From positions 684,714-745,592 of the forward strand of contig SCFE01000058.1 of assembly GCA_004352715.1 (NCBI GenBank): DNA of 60,879 nucleotides, read 5' to 3'. The notes beneath the pieces are model-generated. The model was not told the DNA's origin, did no database searches, and saw only the letters and a program-made list of their open reading frames with translations. Shown here piece after piece: positions 22,660 through 32,480 of the stretch. Source of the DNA: Hofstenia miamia (Eukaryota; Xenacoelomorpha; Acoela). Position 1 is the first letter of the stretch. Each line of letters begins with the position of its first letter. The translations under genes were made by a program, and so were the position numbers.

Positions 22660-23002
22660 ATCGAAATGAATACTTTAAAAGAACTTTTGAAAATGGTATG
22701 CTTAGGTAATTCTTTTTTTTTTGATGGCTCCATTTGATGGTATGTCTATGGGATCTCCCTTAGGCCCAACCACGGCTCAATTTACAATGGAAATTATGGA
22801 AAGAAATTTTACTAATAATGATTTTCTATTTTATAAACGATATGTTGATGATGTCTTTGCTGTGTTTAGTAACCAAGATAATTTTTTAAAATATTTAAAC
22901 AATCAAATGACTGAAATTCAATTTACAATGGAATATCAAATTGACAACAAACTAATATTTCTAGATACTCAAATTTCAAATCATCATACAACTTTTCTTT
23001 AA
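22660..23002 (+). pseudogene. Penelope-like reverse transcriptase, palm region
   Basis: From 22660 the frame TLKELLKMVCLGNSFF precedes a T9 run (22712-22720), where the frame shifts. It then continues as DGMSMGSPLGPTTAQF and FYKRYVDDVFAVF. GMSMGSPLGP is the block with the conserved Gly-Ser-Pro-Leu, and YVDD holds the catalytic Asp pair of the palm. The frame stops at 23002, and a shifted frame (23151-23453) carries the thumb and linker. Penelope-type enzymes prime reverse transcription from nicked chromosomal ends, including telomeres in some animals. Confidence 0.88.
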
Positions 23003-23150
23003 GTTATCACTTCAAAATCACCAACACTGGCTTATACATACCATTTACATCTTATTTTGACAGAATAAAATCAACAGCGTCAAAGTAATTTGTAAAATAA
23101 TTTATGCAATATCATCTGATTACAAAGTTCTACCATCAGCACTTGACACA

Positions 23151-23453
23151 TTGTACACAGTTTTTGAAAACAATGGTTATCCGCATAAATTAATTAAGAA
23201 AATCATCACTAAACAAATTTTACAGATAGATAATGACACAAAGTTAACTACTCAATCATTGCAAGATCAAGAGAAGCAAAAAATATATTGGAAAATTCCA
23301 TATATAGAGAACAACATCAAGAAATTGTCAAAGAACTTAGTATTTATCAATAAAAAGCTCGTAAGATCAAAACTTGTTCCAATTTTTATTACTTTGAAAA
23401 CTGAACATCTTTTCAAAAACAAAGACCACATTTCCGAAGACTTAGTTTCTTAA
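23151..23453 (+). pseudogene. Penelope-like element, thumb and linker region
   Basis: This is a continuous frame of 100 codons. It includes NNGYPHKLIKKII and a basic helical stretch ending KLVRSKLVPIFITL, where the linker between reverse transcriptase and endonuclease is expected. It passes out of frame just before the endonuclease start at 23456. Confidence 0.65.
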
Positions 23454-23455
23454 AT

Positions 23456-23920
23456 GGTTATAAATATCAATGTGACAATTGTAACAAATTGTACATTGGA
23501 GAAACAAGCTGCCATTTCGGAAAACGCATAAAAGAGCATATTAACCCTTTCGGTCCGACTTTTGCACAATTAACTTTCAATCATTTTTTCGGTATCTCCC
23601 ACTTATTATGACACACCTTAACTACCATAAGCAAAATTGAAAATTTTTATAATAGGTTACATGTGTATTTCGACCATGCGACAAATATGTCCCAGCAGTA
23701 TTATAATGAAAAATATTATAAGCGTTTAAAATTGATTTTAGTATTTGGAAAATGTTCTTGCGACGTATATGTCCCATTAGGACCAAAAGGTTTAATGGAC
23801 ATTTAAATACTGAAATATTTCAACACCATCATGAAATTAAAAAAGAAAATTTTAGCATCATTATAAAAACTAACAATACAAAAATGGGGGAAGCATTATG
23901 CTTAAAGAAATTAGAACGGA
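23456..23920 (+). pseudogene. Penelope-like GIY-YIG endonuclease, interrupted by a MITE
   Basis: The frame GYKYQCDNCNKLYIGETS, with CHFGKRIKEH after it, has the Cys pair typical of the Penelope zinc-binding insert, the LYIGET form of the GIY-YIG core and the catalytic-type Arg (KRIKEH). At 23541 the MITE begins. After it the same frame resumes at 23796 with HLNTEIFQHHHEIKK, then KMGEALCLKKLERTNTLN, the Glu-containing C-terminal block. Removing the insertion with one TTAA leaves the frame unbroken. The insertion is therefore the main lesion of this domain. Confidence 0.85.
23545..23791. mobile_element. piggyBac-type MITE, 247 bp, inserted in the endonuclease
   Basis: TTAA lies on both sides (23541-23544 and 23792-23795). 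The ends are inverted: CCCTTTCGGTCC on the left and GGACCAAAAGG on the right, two or three mismatches. Inside, near the right end, the words GCGACAAATATGTCCCA and GCGACGTATATGTCCCA form a subterminal direct repeat. There is no coding capacity. Confidence 0.85.
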
Positions 23921-24130
23921 CCAACACACTGAACAAGCAAATGTTTAGTTTCCAATATATCTGCCATAGTAATTTTTTGCTGTTTTGGAGAGTTGGGGTT
24001 CTTTATTCTTTATTTTTGCTATTATTTCTTTCAGTATGATGTCTTCGTTTTGTTTTTGCTACTATTTCTTCCTCTGTGATTTCTTCTTTTAACATTATTG
24101 GAGCTATTGCTTGCCCTTTTTTGTCTACAT

Positions 24131-24620
24131 TTATCTCTGGGAGTTGTTTGTATTCATTGTGTGGTAAGAATTGGAATTGAGTTTTTTTGCCGTCTTTTTT
24201 TGGAGGTCTCTCTGGTATTGAGGGAGTGATGTCCAGAAGTATGCATTACTATGCAGTTTGCCTTTTCTGTGTTCAATTGAGAATGTAAATTCGTTTAGGT
24301 ACTTGATCCATTGTGATATGATTGACATTTTGTGTCCCAAGAATTTCTTCAGCCATGCTAATCCGCTATTGATGGTTCTAACTCTGAATTCTTTTCCTAT
24401 GAGGAAGTGTCCAAATTTTTTAATGCTTTTAATTAGTGCGAGCATTTCGAGTTTTGTTGAGCCATAGTTTTCTTTTCTAGGTTTCAATTTTCGGCTGAAG
24501 AATTGTATTGGTAGTTCTTTCTTGTCTTTTATTTGTCCTAGTGTGGCTCCTATGGCGACGTTGATGGCGTCGCAATCTAATATAAATTTTTTGTGTAGTC
24601 GGGTGTGTTTAGCAATGGTA
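24131..24620 (-). pseudogene. gypsy RNase H domain
   Basis: After the reverse transcriptase the frame passes FILDCDAINVAIGATLGQ (first catalytic Asp region) and FFSRKLKPRKENYGSTKLEM (catalytic Glu in the TKLE motif). It then reaches VRTINSGLAWLKKF, where the usual TDH..L has become TIN. The loss of that Asp and later stops make it inactive. The C-terminal tether continues to about 24020 in shifted frames; no integrase HHCC or DDE motif follows. Confidence 0.85.
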
Positions 24621-24778
24621 ATTTTGAGAGTTCATTCTTGATGTTATCGAGTTCTTCTTGTTGTTTCCATGTCCATTCAATGGGGATCAACTTTTTCATT
24701 AGGTTTGTCTTTATTTACAGTTTTTTCTGCTATGTTAGGTTTGAAGGTACCATAGTAGTTAAAAAATGCCATGACTCT

Positions 24779-25528
24779 TTATAGGTCTTTCTTGATGTTG
24801 GGTTTTTTGACGTTTTTTATCATGTCTCTTGCTTTGTTTTTTATGCTTATCTGTCCTTTTGAGATGATCCTACCCAGGAATGTTACCTTCTCTTTGAGAA
24901 TGTCACATTTATTTCCGATTATTCTCAGTCCAGCATTTTTGAGTATGTTCAGGGTTCTATCAAGTTTATTTAGATGTTCTTCCACTGTATTGCTGGTTAT
25001 TATGATGTCGTCTATATATGCATTTATCCCGTCCTCGATGGTGTGTTGGTTGTTTTTAAGTACTTTGGTTATGTATTGTTGAAATGTGGCTGGCACATTG
25101 CATAGTGTGAAGGCTATGTAGATCCATTCATAGAGTCCATATGGTGTTATGAATGCTGTTTTCTCTATGTCTTCTGGTTCCATTTGTACCTTCCAGTATG
25201 CTTTACAGAGGTCTAATGCAGTGAAATATTTGTGTTTGCTTGCCTTGTAGAGAATGTCTTCTATTCTCAGTAGTGAGTATGAATCTTTTTTCGTGATTTT
25301 GTTAAGTTTTCTGAAGTCTATACACAGTCAATGTTTTGTTCCCTGTTTAACGAATACTGTGGGTGATGTGTAAGGATTTTCAGTTGGACGTATTATTTTG
25401 TCTATTAGTTTGTTTAGAATTTTGTTGTATTCGTTTTTTAGTTGTTTGGGTACTCTTTGTATGGGTAGTTTGATTGGTTTGTCAGTTGTTGTTATGATTT
25501 TGTGAGTTTCTCCGACTGCTTTGCCCAT
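24779..25528 (-). pseudogene. gypsy reverse transcriptase, one in-frame TGA
   Basis: One frame runs 25528 to 24779, broken only by TGA at 25330-25328 where CGA (Arg) would fit before LCIDFRKLN. Motifs in order are PYTSPTVFVKQG, LCIDFRKLN, FTALDLCKAYWKVQM (first catalytic Asp), FTLCNVPATFQ, AYIDDIIITS (catalytic Asp pair in YIDD) and FLGRIISKGQI. These are the standard palm and thumb blocks of Ty3/gypsy. It stops at TAA just before MAFFNYYGTF, the start of the connection to RNase H. Confidence 0.92.
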
Positions 25529-25652
25529 GCTGATTTCTCTGAAGTTGAATATTGTATTGTTTAATTAGTAGTTGCTGTAGTTTTTTTCTTTCATCTTCTT
25601 GTAGGTGTCTGTAGTCTTCTTCTTTAATTTCAGGTGTTTGTATTTCCTCTTT

Positions 25653-25798
25653 GGCATTCATCCCCATGCCCTTTAGTCAGCTGTGAGCATTACTTGCTCC
25701 AATGGTGTTCATCCACATGCCCTTTAGTCAGTGGTGTGGATTACTTTGTGTGTTCATCTGCGCGCCCTTTAGTCAGCATTGCAGATTAATTACTCCAT
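25653..25798 (-). repeat. Three-copy minisatellite between gypsy protease and RT
   Basis: A unit of about 46-54 bases with core GCCCTTTAGTCAG and GTTCATC occurs three times (cores near 25668, 25720 and 25766). On the minus strand it adds repeated TKGM(W/G)MN-like peptides between the protease and reverse transcriptase regions. Confidence 0.7.
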
Positions 25799-26464
25799 TG
25801 TTCTCTTCTAGGGGTTTCCAGATGCTCCTGATGTTTGTTGTGACATATTGTCTGTAGATTTTTACTTTAGAGCTGTTGATGCTTACATTTCTGTTTGTTG
25901 AATTGATTATCAGTATTTTTCCCTCTCCATTTTTAATTGAGCATATTTTTGATTGCATTGATATCCTTTTGGTATTTATTCCTGTTTGTTTGTGGAGCAT
26001 GATTTCCACCGTGATTTTTCCTTCTGTTTTGATTGCGTGCATCTTCCAATGGTACGATTGTAGCTTTATGTCTTCTGTAAGTTCGAATAGTATTTTTCTG
26101 TTTTCTTCTTCTTTGACTTTTATTGTTTTGTTGCTGTAATTGATGATGCATTTGTTTTTGGATAGGAAATCGTCTCCTAGTATGACTTCATAAGGTAATA
26201 GATTGTTGTGAGTGTTGACAACTATTAGGTCTTGTTCAAAGTTGATTTTGCGCCCGAAGCATTGATTAATCTAGTGAGGGGTTTTTTGAGGTTATTTCTT
26301 TCATATCCTAATCTTGTCACGCATTTGTCTCTTATTATTGATTTAACTTCACCTGTGCCTATAGTTGCCTTTACCATCATGCTGTTCATCACAACTGTAA
26401 TTGTGTTTATGTTTTTGATATTGGTTAGGATTAATAGTGGTGCTCGGTTTTTTTGAGATGGCAC
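25773..26464 (-). pseudogene. gypsy protease region with lost active-site Asp
   Basis: On the minus strand MVKATIGTGEVKSIIRD corresponds to the retropepsin active-site segment, normally a hydrophobic pair followed by DTG. Here the codon GGC (Gly) stands where GAC (Asp) is expected, giving GTG. Retropepsins need one Asp from each of two subunits, so this protein could not cleave. A further frame (26042-25773) carries the region before the reverse transcriptase. Confidence 0.7.
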
Positions 26465-26599
26465 TCCTAATAGTTTTCTGATTCTTTGGTGGTTTCATCT
26501 TCTTTGCTTTCTTTAATTAATTCATCTTCTGTTTTGAGAAGATCTTTGTTGTCATAGTAGGTGTTACCATCTTTGAATATATTTGTTTGGTTTTTGCAT

Positions 26600-27010
26600 T
26601 TATCTTTACAGTGAACTTTTAGGCTGCAGTTGAAGCAACATATGTTTTTTTCATTTAGTTTCTTTATTTGGCCATCAGAGGTCTTGATTTTTATAATATT
26701 TTCTCCTTATTTTTTTTTTAGATCTGGTGGGTTTATTCTCTGTTAAGTCTTTTGATTTCCAACTTGTCACATTTGTATTCAGTTTGTTCCATGAAGCTTT
26801 TTCGTTTATTCTGGAATTGTTTTCTAACATATTTTGGATGTCTACCACTTTTCGCATCAATTTTTCGAGGCTGTCATCAACATCACATTTTATTTCGAAA
26901 TGCTGTTTGACCTTCTCTAGGAGAGAAGAGGTCATATTTAGAGAAGTGTCCTCCCCTTGAGCTGAGCGTGAGGAGTCTCTGGACCTGTGACATGTAGTTA
27001 CATATATCAT
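26600..27010 (-). pseudogene. gypsy nucleocapsid region with zinc knuckle
   Basis: On the minus strand, downstream of the capsid, CFNCSLKVHCKDKC fits C-X2-C-X4-H-X4-C, the retroviral-type zinc knuckle (about 26641-26600). The preceding frame (27010-26675) is a polar helix-rich linker (SLLEKVKQHFEIKCDVDDSL and onward). It would bind the element RNA during packaging. Confidence 0.75.
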
Positions 27011-27040
27011 CGTACTTTTTCATCTTTGTTGAGTTTAGGA

Positions 27041-27301
27041 TTAATCTATATTGATTCTTAAAGCTCTCGTTTGGCAGTATTCAAGGAAGTCTCTGGTGAG
27101 TGCTTTATAATTCATTTTTGTTTCAGTGTCTAGTATCAAGTAATGCTGGTATGCTGCTCCAGCAAAGTATAGTGGTAAGCGTGCAGCTGCAGCAGTTTGA
27201 TTGATCTTACATTCCTTCATGGTTAACTTGAATAGTTGTAGCCATTCTTTAAATGTGGGGGAGTATGAGTTGATTTTTCCTGTGAAGGTTTTGAGTTGCA
27301 C
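27041..27301 (-). pseudogene. gypsy capsid (gag) fragment
   Basis: The frame reads LKTFTGKINSYSPTFKEW, then LPLYFAGAAYQHYLI and LTRDFLEYCQTR. The order F.G....W...F, A.RLP..L.G.A and a Phe-Leu helix is the usual gypsy capsid pattern. It lies in a different frame from the N-terminal gag segment, so at least one shift separates them. Confidence 0.75.
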
Positions 27302-27491
27302 TTTGCAAGGCGTGGTCTCTTCAAAATCAAGTTCAGGAAGTATTCAGTTTTCGAATTTTTTTCTGCGTTTCTAATTTTATTTGATTTGCCACTCATTTGG
27401 TGACTTCTTGAGTGAGTTCCCGGTTTATCTTTTTTTTCATATTCTTCTTCAGGGTTTAGTTTATCTGGTTCACTTGTTGTGCCTGTCTGGC

Positions 27492-28130
27492 TCAAGTGTC
27501 TCTTTGTGGTGCTGTTAACTCGTTTTCAGGTTCTTTGGCAATAATTATTTCATGAGTTTGTATTGGATTTTTTGCAGGTTCCTCTTCTTCATTTTCCTGG
27601 AAAAGTTTGTTTAGCCTCACCTTATCTTTTAGGTGGTCAATTTCAAATTGTTGCAATTCTTTTTCTTGTCTGAGTTGGTAGTTTTCCTTTTCAAGGTCTG
27701 AGTAGAGTTTTTCCAATTTCACGTTTTGTTCCTTGATTTGTAGGTTTGCGTCCAATAGTCATTGAGTTAGGGTGTCAACTTGAATTTGGAACAGGCTTCG
27801 CTGTTCATCGAGATGCTTGCTCATGTCTAATTTGAGCTCCAGTATAGTTTTCCTTCTTTCATTTTCTGTTTCCTCGAAGTGATCTTTGAGGAGTTGGATC
27901 TCCTCTCTTAGGGCTATCTCTGTGTTTTTATTTTGTTGGAGGGTGCTGAATCTTTTGAGCGCATCAGGTGGTTGCTCCATGGGGAGTGTTTGCATTTCTA
28001 CATCTGTTGTTGGAGTAATTGGGGTGGATTGTGCTGGTGGCTCAGTGGCCTCTGAGGTTCCAGGCGATTCAATTAAGGCGTCTCACATTGCGGGAACTTG
28101 TTTTTGCTTTTTCTTGCTGCCTTTTGTCAT
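27492..28130 (-). pseudogene. gypsy gag N-terminal part, coiled coil, three TGA stops
   Basis: From ATG 28130-28128 one frame continues to 27492, interrupted by TGA at 28085-28083, 27761-27759 and 27494-27492. It begins with a basic run (MTKGSKKKQKQ), then a Pro/Thr-rich segment. A long heptad-rich coiled coil follows (KRFSTLQQNKNTEIALREEI to about QQFEIDHLKDKV). A coiled coil in front of capsid may serve oligomerisation of the particle. Confidence 0.7.
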
Positions 28131-28597
28131 TATATCTGATGTAGTGGTGTGATCAAGCTGGTGTGGGGGTTAGTTAGTGGTATTCGCCTCTCTGCTTGTG
28201 TAAGTCTTCTGGTGTTATGGCAAGAGAAAAAAAAATTTTGTAGGTAAGTAGCTTATCCTTTTCAATTGGGGCTCCTTGGTGAACCGTTTCTTAGATCACA
28301 ACAGAAATAGTAGTAGAGGAACTGAGTGGTAACAACAAGTTGGTAAATTCCATTGTAACAGTTAGAAGTAACAAGAACAGTTAGAATTAGTAAGTAACAA
28401 GTAAAAGTAACGAGAATGGTATCCAGTGGCGGAAGAGTAGAAAAATAATTAGCAGTAACGAACTGGAGTGCATCTCCAAGTGTTGCTGCGCTAATCTTCA
28501 AAGCATGGGTAGAAAGAATCAACTTGAAGCATTGTTGAACTGGGAGTGTTTGAGTGAGTGGAAGAAATCCATCTTAACCACAATGCTCAAGGTTTAC

Positions 28598-28615
28598 GTC
28601 CTGTCATGGTCGCCA
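28598..28615 (-). promoter_or_regulatory. Primer binding site resembling tRNA-Arg
   Basis: On the minus strand the LTR ends TGTAACA and is followed at once by TGGCGACCATGACAGGAC. TGG pairs with the 3' CCA of a tRNA, and the rest matches the 3' acceptor and T-stem of the tRNA-Arg type whose 5' end reads GACC(G/A)TG. It marks the start of minus-strand DNA synthesis. Confidence 0.75.
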
Positions 28616-29820
28616 TGTTACATCATCACCCAGGCTGCGGATGTGCCTAATAACGTGGTATAATTTAGATACAACTGCTGGCAGATTCCATCAGGTGGGG
28701 TAATGAGTACTTTCACTCTCTCTTTTCTATCATGATTTTGTAATAACAGAGACATAACTTAATTAAAACTCCAGGGTTAATACAATTATTCATTGCTAGT
28801 ATTTAGGTAGCATCTCTGGTAGTATCCTAAGAAAGCAAGCTGGGCACACTTGCCCAAAGCAGAGTCTTAAAGACAGTTCGCAGATTTCCCAATGATTCGA
28901 TTCCATTCCAACCACGACCACCATTCCATCTGCTGCTACTCAGCTCAGTCTCACTGAAAGAGTTTTGTTATGTGTGCCTTACTTACAGTGCAATAAATAC
29001 CAGCCACTATTTGACTTAGTTCTCATTCTCAATTCGTTTAGATTCAGTGTGTGAATATAATGAGCTTGCAACTGGATACTAACTGCCATCGCATATTTAA
29101 AAACAGTTAAATATAATCAATATACAATTAAGGCAGTTTCCTACATATAGTTAGAATATAGACGTATATCGCAATAAGGGCTGACATGTATAACCAACAC
29201 AACACTAGCTGCAAATGAATTTAAAAGGCTTCTACAAACCACAGCAGCTCTTAACCTACATATAATAAAAATATAAACAACACAGTCTCTTATCGGTCTT
29301 TTATAAGATCTAAAATAACGTTACTAGTAGATATCACAATCATCCTTACAGTGGCCTCTCGCCTTTCTAGTGTTTTTACTATATGTTACATAAGCAATCA
29401 GTAGAGAGCTAAGTGAGAGAGAAAAACTTTCCTATACCTATCTGTAACCTAGTTGTATGTGATTATCGAGGCTGAACTTCATCTATGTTCGCCTCGCACA
29501 CAGCCTTCAATCACCACACACAAAGCTCACTTAGCTTCTCATCAATTAATAAATAACTACACTGATAAAATAAGAGTGAACCACTAAATGGTAAATTTTC
29601 ATCATCTTTACAGCGCTTTGGTTATATTTATATAAAAATTAATAAATATGTTTACCAATCAAACAAGTACCAGTCGCAATTCGATTTTTGATGTCCACGT
29701 ATAGTTGGCTGCAAAAAAAAGAGACTAGAAAAAAGGCATATTACTTTTGAACTACTGAACGTAACAACTCAAGAAAGGTAAGATTTTAAAGATACATTAA
29801 AGGACTATAAGTAAAAAGTA

Positions 29821-30904
29821 TCAAAGTCTAATTTGTTTTCCTCCAATAGAAATAACTTCATTCAAACGAACTGAAACTGATTTCATTAAATTGGACTTCA
29901 TTTCAGATGTCAAAATGTGTTGACTTTCTTGGATTTTTTCTTTTAAATCGGATATATTTTTCGGATTTTTCTTCTCAACGTCATTTTTCAATATCTGCCA
30001 CACGTTTTCGATTGNNNNNNNNNNNNNNNNNNNNNNNNNNNNNNNNNNNNNNNNNNNNNNNNNNNNNNNNNNNNNNNNNNNNNNNNNNNNNNNNNNNNNN
30101 NNNNNNNNNNNNNNNNNNNNNNNNNNNNNNNNNNNNNNNNNNNNNNNNNNNNNNNNNNNNNNNNNNNNNNNNNNNNNNNNNNNNNNNNNNNNNNNNNNNN
30201 NNNNNNNNNNNNNNNNNNNNNNNNNNNNNNNNNNNNNNNNNNNNNNNNNNNNNNNNNNNNNNNNNNNNNNNNNNNNNNNNNNNNNNNNNNNNNNNNNNNN
30301 NNNNNNNNNNNNNNNNNNNNNNNNNNNNNNNNNNNNNNNNNNNNNNNNNNNNNNNNNNNNNNNNNNNNNNNNNNNNNNNNNNNNNNNNNNNNNNNNNNNN
30401 NNNNNNNNNNNNNNNNNNNNNNNNNNNNNNNNNNNNNNNNNNNNNNNNNNNNNNNNNNNNNNNNNNNNNNNNNNNNNNNNNNNNNNNNNNNNNNNNNNNN
30501 NNNNNNNNNNNNNNNNNNNNNNNNNNNNNNNNNNNNNNNNNNNNNNNNNNNNNNNNNNNNNNNNNNNNTTTTTTCAGTGTTCTCTGAACTGTGGTTTCAT
30601 GCACAGAGATGTCGGCTTCAGTTTGAAGTCGGTTTGCAATTTTATTCCCAGAAATATAGGGATTTTTGAGAGCAATTGCGACTGTTTTCTGAATGAATTT
30701 TCCAATAATTTTTCGAGGGCGTCCACTTCCTTTTCTTCTTTTGAGAGATTCTCCTTGTCGAATTTTTTTCAGCTTTCGAAAATAAGTTGATCGAGAAATT
30801 TGCGATGTCGCAAAGGCGTTTTCAAGCTGTTCCAACGTTTCCATTCCGAAGAAATCAAGTAGAAACTTTGCAAAGCAAAAAATTTGTTTGGTAAGTGTTT
30901 TCAA
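29821..30904 (-). CDS. Tc1-like transposase (interrupted by a gap)
   Basis: The N-terminal part (30904-30569) has the paired-type helix-turn-helix, with SQISRSTYFRKLKKIRQG and the basic linker KRRKGSGRPRK, then ISGNKIANRLQTEADISVHE. The C-terminal part (30014-29821) reads NVWQILKNDVEKKNPKN in pattern and ends with a segment like MKSNLMKSVSVRLNEVI, the usual tail of Tc1-like enzymes. No stop is seen in either visible piece. The catalytic DDE triad lies in the N gap and cannot be judged. This is the least decayed transposase in the window. Confidence 0.8.
30015..30568. other. Assembly gap (554 N)
   Basis: The gap removes the catalytic core of the nested Tc1-like transposase. Confidence 0.99.
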
Positions 30905-31302
30905 ATAATTACGAAGTACCAGTTTAATTAATTAACTTTTTTGTTTGACCATTTTAAAGTTCACAAAATTCTCGTTGTCTTTTATTTTTATAGTATTCCT
31001 CTAAAACGTCTCAATATGTTTCCACAAAGCGTGAAAAAATAGGTGTTCAGTCTCATTTTTTTTGCAGCCAACTATAATTATCTTCTGCGTGAACTGGTTA
31101 TTAAGCTAAAATCAATGCGCAGCTTAATGTCCACATGCGTTTTGTCAAAATTGTTGCGACCGATATTTGCTTTTACAGTTTTGGCAAAATCATTCGAAGC
31201 TAATTTCCAATAAAATGATTCGAGTTTCTTAATTGATTTTTATGTTTATTTTGTCTTCTGATTTTTTGTTGAATCGATTCTTTTATTTGAGATTATGCTA
31301 CA

Positions 31303-31974
31303 ATAGAATAGACTTTCACTGTCAATAACACATAATTGAGTTTAAGATGCATTCAACTGCGAAGCTAATTTTTCACGCATTTCTTTGGAATAACTCATCC
31401 TGATTTAATTCTTTCATCATTTTTTTGAAATTTTCTTGAGGTTTAGAGGTAATATTGTCAGTGAGTAAAATTTCAAGACTGTATTTTTTATAGATCGGAA
31501 GAAATTCAATTTGGAATTTTTCATCTTTCAACATGTAAAAAAGCTTTCATCTTAGATTACTCATAACTTTGCTCTTGAATTGCGAGTGATTCGCTTATTC
31601 AATTAAAACCGGACAAAAAAATTGGAATATTTCATCTTTTTTTGATTTCCTATCAAATTTTGAAATAGCCATATTGAAATTTTCACTGAGAAAAGTAAGC
31701 TTAAACAAGAGGTACCCCAAAAATACCCATTGGTACAATCTAAAACAACACTGACTAAGACGTTTATTTGCTATATGATTTAGGAAGCTACTATGCACCT
31801 GAATCATGTACATCTATCAACTAATTGATACTTGCCATATGAAAGGTAGCTTGCTAATTTTTACAATTGATTGCATTTATAACAGTGATGCCAATTTTGT
31901 GAATAACATCATTTATTAAAAATAACCTTGCGTCTTGTACCTCAAGCTTAATTTAGTCAACTTTGGAAACTTAT

Positions 31975-32016
<42 letters not shown>

Positions 32017-32190
32017 ATTTGAAATTTAGCAAAGAAACTTACTAAATCAATTGAATACAGTTGAACATGGTATCATAGACAATGTAAGTTTAGAATTTTT
32101 CTAAACTCTTACTTAGATATGACTGAAATTCCACTACTTCTAAATTCAAGTTAAGAAAATCCTTCCAATTTCACAAAAATATCTATAAAT
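31303..32190 (+). repeat. Arm 1 of a 0.9-kb inverted repeat pair
   Basis: Read in reverse complement this segment matches 38683-39602 along nearly its full length with scattered mismatches and small indels. Examples are the AACCGGACAAAAAATTGGAA word, the CTTACTTAGATATGACTGAA word and a central TA tract (31977-32014) also present in arm 2. Arm 1 begins exactly where the gypsy LTR ends. No recognisable coding sequence. Confidence 0.85.
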
Positions 32191-32339
32191 GCCGCAAATT
32201 ACACAGACACACACTCTCACACAGCTAGATCAAATAAATATGGCATACTCTTGGTAAAATATTTTTTAAATGCGCAAGAACAAGAGAACTTAAAATTCCC
32301 ATGATTAGTGTATTTCTTCGACAAAAGTATATGTAGTTA

Positions 32340-32478
32340 TGAATTCTTAATGTTTCTATAAGCATGGTCTACTAAATGCTTTGTAAACGTCTTATAAACA
32401 ATTTCTAAATTTCCTCTAAGCGCCTTCTAATCGTCTTCTAAACGTCTTCTAGACTTATTCTAAACCATTTCTATACGT

Positions 32479-32480
<2 letters not shown>
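32340..32480 (-). repeat. Inverted copy of the TAGAAGACG degenerate array
   Basis: In reverse complement it reads TAGAAGACGTTTAGAAGACG and ends GCATTTAGTAGACCATGC, like the array at 15780-15975. It lies directly downstream of iGluR gene 2. It is followed by TA repeats at 32480-32546. Confidence 0.6.

Larger units (their letters stand above)
22640..23960 (+). mobile_element. Penelope-like element, 5'-truncated, split by a TTAA MITE
   Basis: The order is reverse transcriptase (from about 22660), a linker and a GIY-YIG endonuclease (from about 23456), as in canonical Penelope-like elements. The copy has frameshifts. The 5' part and terminal repeats are missing, and its 3' end abuts the truncated gypsy element near 24010. 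A 247-bp MITE interrupts the endonuclease. Confidence 0.88.
29702..31074 (-). mobile_element. Tc1-like transposon nested in the LTR
   Basis: The ends are inverted repeats TAGTTGGCTGCAAAAAAAA at 29702-29720 and 31056-31074, flanked by TA at 29700-29701 and 31075-31076. The related LTR at about 41311-41330 shows the empty site with a single TA. The interior has a 554-N gap (30015-30568). Confidence 0.9.
24010..31302 (-). mobile_element. Ty3/gypsy LTR retrotransposon, 3'-truncated, with nested Tc1
   Basis: On the minus strand the order is 5' LTR (31302-28616, interrupted by a Tc1-like transposon), primer binding site (28615-28598), gag (from 28130), protease, reverse transcriptase and RNase H (to about 24131). 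Integrase and the 3' LTR are missing. The element ends against the Penelope-like copy near 24010. A second LTR of the same family at 40875-41549 allowed the LTR limits to be placed. All coding parts carry stops or shifts. Confidence 0.88.
28616..31302 (-). repeat. 5' LTR of the gypsy element, split by a Tc1-like transposon
   Basis: On the minus strand it begins TGTAGCATAATC (31302) and ends GTAACA (28616), the TG...CA form. Segments align with the LTR at 40875-41549: the TCATCACCCAG start, TTTAGGTAG, the GGGC...GCCC hairpin, CCATCTGCTGCT, CAAGTACC and GATTATGCTACA. Without the Tc1 it is about 1.3 kb against 0.68 kb for the other copy. The extra length, about 29020-29540, is probably a further insertion that I could not identify. 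Confidence 0.75.

Noticed and set aside
24771-25082. Plus-strand hydrophobic open frames across 24-28 kb
   Set aside because: They are antisense shadows of the gypsy gag-pol frames; codon use and motifs support the minus strand.
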